64,000 bases of DNA, taken from positions 10,384,023 to 10,448,022 of the forward strand of contig JANVCC010000040.1 of NCBI GenBank assembly GCA_025345505.1. Reading direction: 5' to 3'. This document shows, piece after piece, positions 38,415 to 50,600 of the stretch. Every line of letters begins with the position of its first letter. Positions within the stretch are counted from its first letter, which is position 1. Below the pieces are notes generated by a model that ran no database searches, had not been told where the DNA came from, and saw only the letters and a list, made by a program, of their open reading frames with translations. The position numbers were made by a program, and so were the translations under genes. Source of the stretch: Todiramphus chloris collaris. Taxonomy: Eukaryota; Chordata; Aves; Coraciiformes; Alcedinidae.

Positions 38415-38830
38415 AAAAGCAAAGCCCCCGCAGCGGCAGCCCCGGCTCGGGAACACCTTTCTCCCCGCGCTGCCTTCTAACCCCGCGGCACTGGGAACGC
38501 ACCGCTCGCCCAGCACCGGCAGCTACCGCAGGAGCAGTTAACGCATCCTCAGCCTCCGGGCGTCCGAACGCAAGGAAGCGCCGGGCAGCCTGTCCCACAG
38601 AAGCGCTGCGGGTCCGGCGGCAGGGCCCCGCGGTGCCGGGGTGTGATTTAGTGCGGGCGCTGGTGGGACACTGCTGCCCTCTGCTGTCCCCAGCGCCCCG
38701 CGACAGGCGCCCCGCAGCCCGCAGCCGCACACGCAGCGGCACACGCAGCCACCGCCGGGGCCGTTTAGCTCTGCCGGGAGCTCTCCTCCTTTCCCGGTGA
38801 ACAAATGGCTCCCGTTTGTGCTTTACGGAC
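38415..38830. promoter_or_regulatory. CpG island (candidate promoter or insulator)
   Basis: This is the only strongly GC- and CpG-rich block in the window: more than 40 CpG dinucleotides by eye in about 380 bases, against very few in neighbouring kilobases. In vertebrates such islands usually mark promoters. It lies about 18.8 kb upstream of the KChIP4a-type exon on the minus strand, so it could be an upstream KCNIP4 or antisense non-coding RNA promoter. Overlapping open frames of 150-185 codons on both strands reflect the lack of AT-rich stop codons and do not look like protein. There is no TATA box. Confidence 0.6.
38672..38689 (-). promoter_or_regulatory. CTCF-like motif inside the CpG island
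   Basis: Read on the minus strand the site is ggacagcagagggcagca, which matches the CTCF core (CCAGCAGAGGGC-type) except for an A in place of the first core C. CTCF is the main vertebrate insulator and loop-anchor protein. Its position in an isolated CpG island makes the match more plausible, but occupancy is not shown. Confidence 0.35.
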
Positions 38831-39012
38831 TCTGCATGCTCACGCTCAAGGTTTCGAAGGCAGTGTCTGGGCAATTCTACAACAAGCTTATGTCACTGTA
38901 GGTATAAACTTGGGTGTTTGTATGTACAGTCCTTGAAAAATCTTGTCTTCTTTCCTACAGAAGTTTGCACATGTGGCCCAATCCTCAATACAGAGACAAC
39001 AGCAAATCGTAG

Positions 39013-39456
39013 GCTCACAGAATCCCAGGTGGGAAAGACTTCAAGTATCATCTGGCCCGAAGTTTCTTGGCAAAAGCCTGGTCTAGACAAGCTGACCCCG
39101 CACCCTGTACAGCTGAATCTTAAAAGTGTCCAGTGTTGGGGCCTCCACCACCTCCCTAGGGAGGTTATTCCAATCTTTGGTCTTGCTGTGAAAAATTTCC
39201 TCTTGTGTCCAATCAGAATCTCTGCAGGAGTAACTTGTACCCATCACTCCTCATCTTTTCCACATGACTCCTTGTAAAAAGGGAGGCTCCGGCTTCTTTA
39301 TAGACACCTTTAAGTACGCAGCATGGTAATAAGGTCTCCCCTAAGCCTTCTTTTCTCAAGGCTGAACAAAGCCAGTTCTCTCAGCTATTTCTTACATGGC
39401 AGCTTCCCCATTCTTCCATCATCTTTGTGGTCCTTCTTTGGACCCTATATAGCCTG
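39013..39456 (-). mobile_element. CR1 LINE 3' portion
   Basis: Plus-strand words ctcacagaatcccaggtggg, gggcctccaccacctcccta, gaggttattccaatc, ctcttgtgtccaatcag, aaggtctcccctaagccttc, tctcaaggctgaac and atctttgtggtccttctttg are the reverse complement of CR1 3' UTR and ORF2 C-terminal sequence. The element is on the minus strand with its 3' end at about 39013 and is 5'-truncated near 39456. It is moderately diverged and has no open frame. It lies in the same orientation as the KCNIP4 exon. Confidence 0.92.
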
Positions 39457-42400
39457 TCCTCTGTAGCCAGCTCACCCAGCCCAACACAGGGTGAAATCAA
39501 CTGTCAGCACCCCATAGGACCTCACTGAGAAGATGCTCTTCCCTCTCAGAGAGACAAGTGTAGAAGCCAGAGCCAAGGAAGCAGCAGGTAGGAGCAGCTA
39601 GAGCCTCTCTTTCTGTTGTTACTTTATTTTATTTATGTCACCAATCTCCAGCCAATGAAACCCCAGATCATGTCAGGAAACAGCTAAGAGGCAGAGAGCT
39701 CAGCCCCAGCATAGCTTTAGGTGCCACCAAGCTGGAGCAGCCAAGACCGGCTGGCCTGTGGCCCAGGGAGATGCCAGCGCCAGTCAAGAGCATCCTTTAA
39801 GGTTTATTTCATATCACAACTTTGCCAGACTCAAAGTCAAAGCATTTATAACTTTCATTATAATGAAGTCAATGCATGTTAAAACATGCAAATATAGCCT
39901 TAAGGATTCCACCTCATTTGCATTATTGGGTTTCTGCCCTTAAAATTAACTACTGACAACGTTGCAGTGCCTGTCCCAGACACAGGGCACCTTCTGGACC
40001 AGACTTGTCCCTGGCGGCAGCAAGATTTAAGTTAGAGCCTCTTCTATAGAAGGGTAACAGTCCCAGGGAACAAAAGTGTCAGGTAAAAAGAAGGGTCTAA
40101 TGGAGAATGAGATGTAAGAAGGGTTGGTCTGGCGTAGATGTGCTCAATCAGGCTGCAGCGAGATGAAAGGATAGCTCTTGAAAATGAGGATGAAGGAAGA
40201 AGGTAAGTGTATGAAGTCCAGACTGAAAGGACAAATCTACCAAGAGGTCATTTGTGCCAGCAGCTGGCAGCATCCACAATGTCTCTTTATGGCTTTTGCT
40301 CATCATCCTGTATTGTCTAGAAGACCACTGGAACAAGTTTGCTTCTTACTAAGGAGCATCCTAAAGAGCATTTTTCTCTCCTTTTTGGAAAGCAGAAGAT
40401 TACATGAGGTAAGGACACGGTGTTTGAACACAACAGTTACCTGCAGACAAATTATTGAAGAAGAAATAGACCTTTTCACCTGAAATCAAAGGATGGGGGT
40501 GCATTGCCTAAAACCAGCTGCAGATGTCTTGATCTTACCTCCTCACGTAACATAAAGCATACAATTAGAGTCAGCAGGGACTCTCTGATAACTGCCGCAA
40601 ATTACAGGCCCTGCACTGCTTAATATTGCCTCGTTGGGAAACTGCACCCTTAACACTCAAGTCTTCTTTCTGTTTTTATACCCAGTGTAGGAAAGAAACT
40701 CAAATCCAAAGCGCTTGGTCAGATACATGCTTCTCTCCTGCACCGTGGAGGCCTATCTTTAATGACCAGTGCCCATGAAACAGGCTCATTCTAACAGCAG
40801 CACTTGGATATACACTGACTGCATCACAGTTTTTGGGACAGAAGAGAAGCAGAAACTCCTCATTATCAGAAAGCATGCTTCAGAGCCTGCTAAGACATCT
40901 TCCACATACAAAGAGAGCATTTGGAGAGGGGCTCAGATCTTTCACTGCATAATCCACTTCTGTAGGTGCTTTCTTAAAGCTTCTCTCTATGACTAAATTG
41001 GCAATGCCATGAAAGACATCATAACCCTGAAGCTAAAGCAGCTTTACATTCTCAAAGTTGCTTTATGAAAAAACCTATTACAATGCATACAACTTTCAGA
41101 GTAAATTACCAAACATTTGCCAGTGGTGTGGGCAGGCACCAGATCTCTGGACCACAGCAACAGTTCATCTGCAGCAAACACATTACATTCTTGTCCAGTG
41201 TTTTCTATTTCCACTTTAAATTTCGTTAGATTTCCCAACAAACCTTGTTACTCTGTGGCTATTTCCTTTCATTTTTATCCTCCCTAAGGAAACTGTACCT
41301 TAGACATAGATACCCATGGTAACCCCAGTACACTTCTGCAAACTGTGCTTGGCCATTGTCACAAGGATCAAAGGCCTTGTGCCAGCTGCTCTGGCATATG
41401 AAGAAGGAAATGGATACCAGCTAGATGGTGCATCTCAGGAAGCTTTGCACCACACTCAAGACACAGGGATCTACAGCTAAGCCCTCACAGGTCCCCCATG
41501 AAGTCCTCCTTGGTGGCAATTACTGCACAGTCAATGATGCAGAGCCCCCAGATACCCTCTGCCCATCTGTTGTAACCTCAGAATAAGACAGCAAGGATCA
41601 TCCCCAGCAAAATCCAGCTTTTATGCAAGCACAGCAAAGCAACTTCTTCCTCACCTGACACCTTGGGCATTAACTACTCACAACTTTGAGGAAATGAGGG
41701 AAATTTTGACATTTATCTCTAACCTCTAATACAGCCAATGAACTAAACACCTCTAAAAGTGCACCCTGGGGAGCAGGAATGAAGAAAACCCCAACATCCT
41801 GGAGTCCAGAAACTACCCAGTTTAAAGGGCATGGTGCAATGACTACACAGTTCATCTTAGCACCACTGACAGCCCACTGCACCAAAGACAACTTGTCATA
41901 GAGCAAATACTACAGGACAGGTTATATTCCAGATGGTTAACCCCATTTAGAAAAGCATTCAGGCATATAGGTATTCCCATCTCTCCTCAGAGTGCTCAGG
42001 GATGTTCTTTGCTTTCTAGCTGATGAAATCTAAGCACATGCCTAATTACTGATTTGAAAAAGGTCTGGAGATGCTGCAGTGATGGATAACGCAGAAAATC
42101 CTAAGTGAAAGCAAGATCTTCTGAAAAGTGAGTGGCTAAATTGAATGAGCTACACCCCTTGTAACTGCTAGGTCAGAACATTTTGCAGACTACCATCCGT
42201 AAATTAGCACATTTCAAGCAAAGCCGTACAGCTTCCAGCTTCGTGGCATTAAAGGCTATCCTTAATAGTGCTTTTATTCAATGAACCCAACACACAAACC
42301 AAGTCTTTTCATTACCAGCCAATAATTTACAACCAGTAGAAGCATAAGTGATTGGAGACCGCAGCCCCTGGAACATTATCTTTTCACCCTTTGCTTATTC

Positions 42401-43645
42401 TAGGGAAACTACTCCTCCTTGGGCAGAGCCAGTGACTCAGAGTGAAGGGGAGGGACTATACCAAAGGAAATTCTCTACAAGCCTGCTGAACACCATATAA
42501 TTGAACTGTGCCTGCAACATCTTTTTTTTTTTTAATCAACATTGAACATCACAGTATGAAACGCTTCATAAAATCATGAAGCTGCATCTGGGGAGCTCCC
42601 AGTGATGGACTCCCTCGGGTCTTTCAACCAAGTACACGGGGCGAGGCCAAAACTATAACCTTAGTTTCTCTAGCTTCTCTTAGTTTCCTGCTCCCACAAT
42701 ATGCGAGCCAACAATTGTTTTTACAGAAGGACCAAATGTTTTGTCTAAACATTCTCAGACATTATTTTTGCCAATATGCAACAGAAAAAAACTCCAGTCA
42801 CGGAGACAAGAAATAAAACCTAGCTACCTGGTGATTTTCATGTTGGTTTTCTTTGTTTTGTTTGTAAACCTGATCATGAACATCAAAAAGACAGAAAAAG
42901 CAAAGGAAAAAAAAAAAGGGTGTGTGTGTAAGAAAGAAAAACAACAAAATAACCCCCCCACATCTTTTTCCCTTACCCAGGTACCACATGCAGCCCAATC
43001 TACAGCAATATTTGTGCTTCTGAGAGCCTGGGAAATCCTCCTTTGAGTACGTTGCTCCCTTGGTTTTGAATGATGGTTAAAAAAGGCTTAATATGCAGCC
43101 TGAGATTTCCTGCCACCATTTGTTCATTTCCTGTGTTATCACAGGCAGTTAGTATAGCAGTCAATAATCTTAACAGATTGAGAGAAACATTTTTATGAAG
43201 AGACTTACAGGAACTAACCCATTTCCAGTGAATTAATTTCTGCTTTTGAGTTTTTTACAGTCTCAAAAACCATCCCCATTTCTAACTCTTGGGCAGCTTG
43301 GATGATGTAAGGTGTTCTGTCATAATAGCATCAAAGTGAGAAAAAGCATTAAATCTCCTCTCAGGTACAGAGATGTGTAAAGTTCAGGAGTAAATGTTAA
43401 GTTTCTGAGTTTTTCAGCTCCTTTTTTGTGTGTGTTACTATGCAGTACCTAAACCATGCCCTGATTTTAAGTGGTTTGTGCAGCCTCATTTCAGTCAGAT
43501 TACTTTACAACACACTATAGATAGAATTCAGGAAACTAAAGACCGAGGCTATCCCAGTGCTCCTAACTCACAGTCGGGGTAAGGCACCCGGTGTCCCTCT
43601 TGCCTGGGAATGCTGCAGCATGGAAACAGCACAGACTTCTTCACA
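39457..43645. other. Non-coding stretch
   Basis: No exon or clear interspersed repeat is recognised between the two CR1 copies. An A-run followed by a short (GT)n sits at 42907-42929. Open frames of 60-100 codons on both strands lack domain signatures. Confidence 0.6.
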
Positions 43646-43943
43646 GGCCTACAAGAAAGATGGAGACAATCTTTTTGGGAGGTCGTGTTGTGACAGGACA
43701 AGGGGTGATGGTTTTAAACTAAAAGAAAGAGATTTAGACTAGAGAGCAGGAAGAAATTTTTTACGAGGGTAATGAAACACTGGTCCAGGTTGTCCAGAGT
43801 GGTGGTTAATGGCCCATCCTTGGAACCATTCCAGGTGAGGTTGGACAAGGCTCTGAGCAACCTGCTCTAGTTGCAGAGGCATTGGACTAGATGAGCTTGA
43901 AAGGTCCCTTCCAACCCAGAGTATTTTATGTTTCTGTGATTCT
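43646..43943 (+). mobile_element. CR1 LINE 3'-end fragment
   Basis: aggcctacaagaaagatgga, tgtgacaggacaaggggtga, ggttttaaactaaaagaaag, gaggttggacaaggctctga, gcaacctgctctagttgcag and aggtcccttccaacccagag, ending tttctgtgattct, is the canonical CR1 3' region in plus orientation. It is about 300 bases, 5'-truncated, and antisense to the KCNIP4 exon. Confidence 0.94.
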
Positions 43944-45110
43944 TGACCTAAAAGACAACTGCAATCCTGTGGATGGATAGATGCAATTAGAAAAAACAAC
44001 TGGATATGAAGAAATGTGGAAAACAACTTTCTGCTTCACAGAATGAAGTGATAGCTCTCAAGGTCTAGCCCCAGCAACTGCTGGAAGAAGGAAATGAGAA
44101 GAAAGCCAGTGCCAAGCAGACAAACCTGGCTGAGCTAGCAGAACAGCTGGTCCTGAGCACTTCCCTTTAAACTTATATGTACAAATTAGAAGCCAAAAGA
44201 TTCTCTTCCTCTCTGCTCACAAGCAATACAGCTCACAAGAATGAACCATAGATCTCAAAGTGACAAAGCACACAATAAAAGGGGAGTAATTTGGATTTCC
44301 TACCAGAATATTACAGCAGTCTCCCCAGAAAGCTGACTCAGGAGTGAGAGGACTCACTAGTCCCCGTTTCATGAAAACATGAAATTCAAGCTGTTTCTGC
44401 AGCATTCTCTTCCATTAAACCAAAACAAAACAATTTAACATTATCAATACTTCAAAAGTCACAACGGGAAAAAAAGACAAAAATAAATTTATGTTTACTC
44501 ATTTGGGGTCAACCTGATCTGTTTCTGACTGGTACCAAATTCAGCAGCTAATCCAACTTTAATAAAATAAAAAAGAAGTATTAAAAGTGCCAGTGTTCTG
44601 AACTCCATTTTGAAATTGTTGCAGGACAAATTCAGCTGCATTTAACTTTTTGTTTTAATGCTTTTCCCCGAAGTAGGAACTGCCTTACACCAGCCCTTCA
44701 GTGAAATTTTGGTCAACACAAAATCTTATTTATTAATGGTTTGCTTTCACTACTAGAATTTGTAATTTGTGTCTGTCATTAGATATCTCCTGTCATAACA
44801 AGAGGATCACAAAGCTGATATTTTGACAGCATGTACCTCTCAGTACAGGAGAGGCTCTGCTCTCACAGACACCAGCATTTCCATCTCTGCAGAGTTGTTC
44901 CCTTTGAAGAAGAGGAGCACCCTGCTCAGATAATTACTTCCCTTTCAGAGAAGAAAGGGTTATCAGTAGACTAAAAGCATATTTTTCTTTCTGTATAGGA
45001 TGCATATCTTTGTCTGTTGAACTGAATCATAGGCTGCTAAGTGCTCTTGGCATCTGTATCTGTGGGTATAGCTCCTTGCATGAATTACAGTGGTTTGCAC
45101 CAGCAAAGAT

Positions 45111-45151
45111 GGGGGGGGGGGGGGGGGGGGGCGCGGGGAGGGGGGGGGGGG
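45111..45151 (+). repeat. Near-pure poly-G tract (41 bases)
   Basis: A run of 21 G, then cgc, four G, one A, and 12 G. Such a tract can form G-quadruplexes and is prone to length errors in sequencing. The minus-strand frame across it encodes a proline run and is not credible as protein. The exact length should be treated as uncertain. Confidence 0.92.
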
Positions 45152-47139
45152 CATTAGTCACAGTGGGGAAAAATAGCACTGAGAGACGTGATCATTTCTT
45201 GCACATTCTGAGAAATGTACATTGAACCACTGGTCATTACTGTTCAGTGGGAGGCATTTCTACTTTTCTCCCTCCAAAGCAAGCTGTCCTATGTTATGCA
45301 GAGCCTTTCGCAAGGCTCAAATTTTAAATGCAAATACCTGAAACAGGATTTATATAAAACAGAAGCATAGGGATTTGCAAGCTGAATACCTCTGAAACAA
45401 GAAGAGCTAAATATAGAGATCTGGATATAGCATTTAAACTTAAAATCCTATTTCAGGTGCTAAGCATAGAATGTTATCCCTCCACAGGGGTAAGACAGTC
45501 TATGCAAAATTGGTGATTTGATATCACGTATTAAGAACCATCACTTACTGTTAAGGATAAGGTAGTCAAAACAACTGCTATTTTAAGTGCGGTCCTGCTA
45601 AATTATTCTGCAAAGTCTGTGGAAACAGAGATAGGCTTATGCTGATTCCAGATCAATATTTACATAGCAAGAAAAGAACCCATGAGAACAGAGAAAAAAA
45701 ACTGAGATGACCCATTTGTGTAGGGTCAGAGATACACTTGACTAAAGCAAATTAAGAAGAATCATCCCTGGGGGCAGTCTAAGATGAAGCTGAATGCTGG
45801 TTATCCCCACTTTGGGCAGGCTTGTGCACAGAAGCATATGTAGAAATCCTCCTGAATCTGAGTCTGCCAGGCACACATTTCTACCACAGACCCACCTGAC
45901 TGCAGAGGTGTCCCTTGACTTTCTAAAAGCCAGGGAGTATCCCTGCCCCAGCACTAGAAGGTATCTCTTCCTCTCAGACTCTCACACTATGAGCTCCTGA
46001 AGCAGACTGTGGCCAATTGGGCACCTATCCTGCTGCGCTCAGGATATTTGGAAGCAATGTGCCACTGTCCCGGGCTCTGCACACAGCCAAACATGACAGT
46101 TATAAGCATCACCACAGCCACAACGGAGCTCTTCCATGAGTTTAAAATCACCCTTTGCTCAAATCAGCTATCTTAAAAATATAAAATATGTATTAAGACA
46201 ACACACAATAGGGACAGTTATTAAAAAAGTCACAGAGGTGCTAAAAGGGAAAGAAAAACAACACTCGAGCTGTTTCACACAGCCTTACACTCAGAAACCT
46301 GCCTTACTTTCTCATCCACCAGCCCCTCAGCCCCAAATCTTACTGCACTTACCTCACTCCTGGGGTCTGGGCTTGTCCTGGCCAGCAGTGAGCACACCAC
46401 CCCAGCAGGCTAGTTTCCATACTCCAGCCCTTCTCGGGGTTTGCCCAAGTTGCCATCCAGACATCCCAAGAGCCTTCACTACATCAGGAAGCAATTTCAA
46501 CACTTCTCCTTCTACAAGAACTGTCCTCCCTTCTTCAGAAAGAAGAATATCCCTTTGGCAGGCAGTCAAGTGCAAAGTCCCCACCTGCTAGTACATTTCT
46601 ACTACATCAAGACACAGAATTTCCCTTACTCTTTCCGTGAGGCAATGGGTAAGTGCCTGCAGAAAACCTTTTCAAACACTGAATTTATACTTTTCATCAA
46701 CATGTAAATTGAAACCATAGATGGCATTTAATATATGCAGCTCATCACTAGCTCTTAATTGAGATGAGACAATGGCAATCAACAGCTCTGTGAGGGAAGA
46801 GATGACCCCTGTCAGGTCCTTCACTACTGTTTACGTGTGAATGCAAAACACACAGCCCAATCAGCAACTATTTTCCCAGTTTAGGGTGTTTGGACAGTCT
46901 GGTTTAGGAAATATTCCCCAACCTGCTTTAAGCAAGCAGAGGTTATTATTTCAAGCAGAGATTGATCTGCTGAGATGGGTAAAATATTCCTGTTAGAGTA
47001 GATGTAGAAGATAAACACCTATCCAGCTGCACAGGCTCAGTTCTACACAGTGTTCTCCAAAGCATTCCGTGTACTTACGGGTGAGCCTGTGATCCTCTGC
47101 AAGCTGCCCCGTGGAGAGCCAGGCTCAAATGGGAAGTGT

Positions 47140-47240
47140 TGCCAAATTAATTCTGTAATGCTGTGGATGGTACTACAAGCTACACGCATTATTGAGCTAA
47201 ATTAATTTCTGCTGTACCTGACCTGCAGCTGAGGAATGAT
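47140..47240. promoter_or_regulatory. Candidate conserved non-coding element
   Basis: Unique sequence with two copies of the homeodomain-like word aaattaatt (47145-47153 and 47200-47208) flanking cattattgagc, next to an E-box-like cagctg. The arrangement resembles conserved enhancers; conservation is untested. Confidence 0.22.
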
Positions 47241-50200
47241 GCTTACTGGGCTGGGGATAGCTTGTTTGTTGGATCTATAAAATATTGTTACTTAAACAGT
47301 CCAGTGAGCTCCTCTGACACAACTTCTCTTTCCCCTGAAGGGTTTTTTTTTTCTAACTGGAGTTATTGATCCCCTTGGCTTTAGACAGGAAATCATCACT
47401 GCATTAGCAACCATCAAAATGGTCTTCAGTCCTTAGAGTCTGTTCCCCGACATGACATCGATTTGAATTTTTTGAGCTGGGAATGTTATTAAAGTTTCAG
47501 AGTGTGCGTGTATGCACATGTGTATTACTTTTAAAGCTGTCTCAAACAACTGCTGCTGAATTCTGCTACAAAGCAGTGCTACTTTATTTAATATGGAGGA
47601 AAACAGAGTCAGTGCAAAACAGAAACCTCCAGCTCCAGCACTCTGGGTGAATTCACTGTTTTAACCTTGAAACATTACACTTCTGTATTTGCCATGTAAA
47701 TACAAAATAATCCTTCTTGAAATTGTATCATGGTGATTCTACATTCACATGCTAACCAAAGCCTGGCTTCACTGCCCAGTGATGCAACTACAACACCCTG
47801 CTCTGAAGTGAACACGTTATTTCCTCTTCTTTAACCTAGATATGGAATAAGAACTCCATTTAACTGGTGCCAGAGGAGGCACTACCAAAGCTTGTGCTCT
47901 GTTTCCAAGCCCTGGAATGCAGTGACCCCTTCCCAGCATTATTTCCCAATACAGCACCAGAGCCAAGAGAAATACAGATCTGTTTGATAAACATACTTAT
48001 AATGTTCATCTTACTAATTACTGCAATGTCTTATACAGGGTCAAAGCTTTTGATATCAGCACAACAGGTAAGAGTGTCCAAGCATGTCTAGAGGTGCCTG
48101 AGGGTGCCACCAGCTTGCAGGATGCAGGAGTGGTGCAGTACCTTCATTACCCATTTAACAAATCCATCCTGCTTGGACTTGACTCTGATGCTGTACACAA
48201 AATGTCAATGAAACAACAGAGTTGTGCCAATCTGCCTGCAGCATTAAACCAGCACCATTAAACCATTTCACAGGGTTCTCTGACAAGTGTTTCACCAAGG
48301 AGATATTCCATGCTTTGACCTTTTGGGGGGAAATAACATTTCAATTTTTTAACATGCAAACTAACAATGTTATATGTCCAAAGTGAATTTAACAGGCAGT
48401 CAACACATAAGGGATATGCACATACCTCTGAAAATGGAAATTGCTGGTGGTCATGGCACAAGTGCAGCACTATGGGAGCTAAGTGCTGGATTTCAGGTAG
48501 TGATGAGGAACCTGAAACAGTACTGTCAGGGTCTGTCAGTATGCCAGTATTGAAATGACAAAGGAGGGAAACACTTCTCACACGTGGAAAACAGAGAGCT
48601 TTCCAGTGGAGTCCCCTGACTGCTTCTAAGACTACATTTACATTCACCAACATTACTGAAAATTTTTGCACTAACTTACCAATACACAACTCTGAGTCCA
48701 CGACATTTGCATTGAAAACATCCTTCTTGAAAACTGTGTGGTTGGGGCGCTAGTGAAGTGCTTGCTTCAGCTGCAACCTCATTTATGGAAAACATGAATC
48801 CACTAAAAATGGTTTTGCTTTTACAAGAACTTGCACAACTTTCACAGTCATTTCAAATTTATAGTATAATTTAAGAAAATGTTTGCAGGACATGACTGCC
48901 TCTGCAAGACACAGCAGCATCAATACTAAACTACAGCAAGGGCTCAGAGTTGGTGATGAGCCCAGGTTTGGCATATCTGTCTGAAGCTCTCTCTTCTAGT
49001 ATTGATGACCAGTGCTGGCTGAGTCAGTGTAATTCAAGGACTAGCAGTAAGTATGATTTTTAAAGATCTGTCCTAGCAAGATTGTTTACCAGTTGTCTGA
49101 CATGCTCAGAATCAGCAAATTGACCACAAGTTTCCAATCTCCACACTCACTGTATGTGGGAAATAAGATGAACTTTTTGAGTATACACACGTCAAACTGA
49201 ATTCCTAGAGATGGAGACTGAGCTTGTTACAGTGGAAGCCTCCATATCTTCAAATGCTGAGAAGTAAATATTCTTCACAATTTATTTTAATACAGAAGCT
49301 TTTCCAATGTGTGGTGCAATGAAAGTGCTTTAATGTTAGCAGCAGGTGCCCTGCGTTTAAAGTACCAAAGTCACACCTCTACTGTGGTGCTGCACAGATG
49401 TCTTGAAGCGATATAAAACCAAAAGGAAAATACCAATAAAAGCAGTTTTATACCCATAAAACCAAAATAATTCCATGAAAAGAAGAAAAATCTTGTTTTT
49501 ATCTAAATTTCACGAAACCTGTTTCCACTAGCCAGCTGCTTTGACCAAATCTGCTACAGTCTTTTCTTTTTTTAATTCCTATCCTCAGTTCATTTTAGCA
49601 TCCCAGTAAACAAACGCAAACTCGAGTCAGCAATTTAAAAAAACATGAAGTGTTGTCATAATACACCACTTCCCTGAAGAGACAACAAAGTGCTCTTAAA
49701 ATCCAGGCTAAACAGTATCTTTCCCCCAAGATAAAAAATGTCCAGTGTAGGTTCAGACATGCGTAATACTAGAGAGCACTTTCCATACCTATCTCTTTCA
49801 AAGTATGTATTATCTTAAGTCTACTTATTAGTCAACAGTTTATTTCCATAAGTGCTTAATTTATAACCCTCATCAGCAGGCTTTCAAGCCAAAGTTAAGA
49901 CCCCATTAAATCCCCATTTCACATTCCTCAGGTTTACACAGTAAACCTCAGTAGTCACAATTTGTTTTCATCCCTTAAACAGCTGATAAAAATTCCAGAG
50001 TAATTTCCACTTGTGCTGCACTACGGAGTTGTAAACATTGATGGCAATGTTAAGAACTGGACATCGAGAATACTAACATGCAGATTTTTACCTCTGAAAC
50101 CATTTCCCCACTGTCGAGGCATCTCTGACAGAGCACAGGCAGCAGGAGCAGAGACTGTTTGTTCAGAACAGAATGAAAAACAAGTTCAAACTTAAAAGAC

Positions 50201-50550
50201 CTTCTTGGCAAGATAGCAAAAAAAAAACCCTGGTTTTTTTTCACTGAAAAGGGCATGAATCTCCTGGGGAGAGAGGGAAGGAGGGACATGCTTGTGCCAG
50301 CCAGAGAAGCTCCTTCCCAGCCATTGCCTCCTGCTGCAGGCAGGGGTGTCGGGAAGACGAACGGTGATGGCCATGCCCCTGGGCTGCCTCACAGCACTGT
50401 GGTCCCAGTCAGCCCACGTTCCCCAGCCGTATGACCAGAGGGGCTGCAGCTTGGGCCAAAAGTTGTTTAATGCCATCTTGGAAGAAAACGCTCTGCAGCG
50501 GCCAAGTACAGTCTCATGAGAGAACGGCAAGGCCTTGAATCAATCCACCC

Positions 50551-50600
50551 TCAGGGGCCATCCCCTCACCTCGGGGGCCATCCCCTCACCTCGGGGACCA
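50551..50600. repeat. 20-base tandem repeat (2.5 copies)
   Basis: The unit tcgggggccatcccctcacc occurs at 50571-50590, with a copy one base different at 50551-50570 and a half copy at 50591-50600. It lies in a locally GC-rich patch. This is a short minisatellite. Confidence 0.93.

Noticed and set aside
38032..38874. Overlapping 150-185 codon frames on both strands across the CpG island
   Set aside because: High GC removes stop codons, the frames overlap on both strands, and the translations are Arg/Pro/Ala-rich without domains; they also run into the CR1 fragment.
46136..46591. 151-codon plus-strand frame
   Set aside because: Pro/Ser/Leu-rich with no domain; an overlapping frame exists on the other strand.
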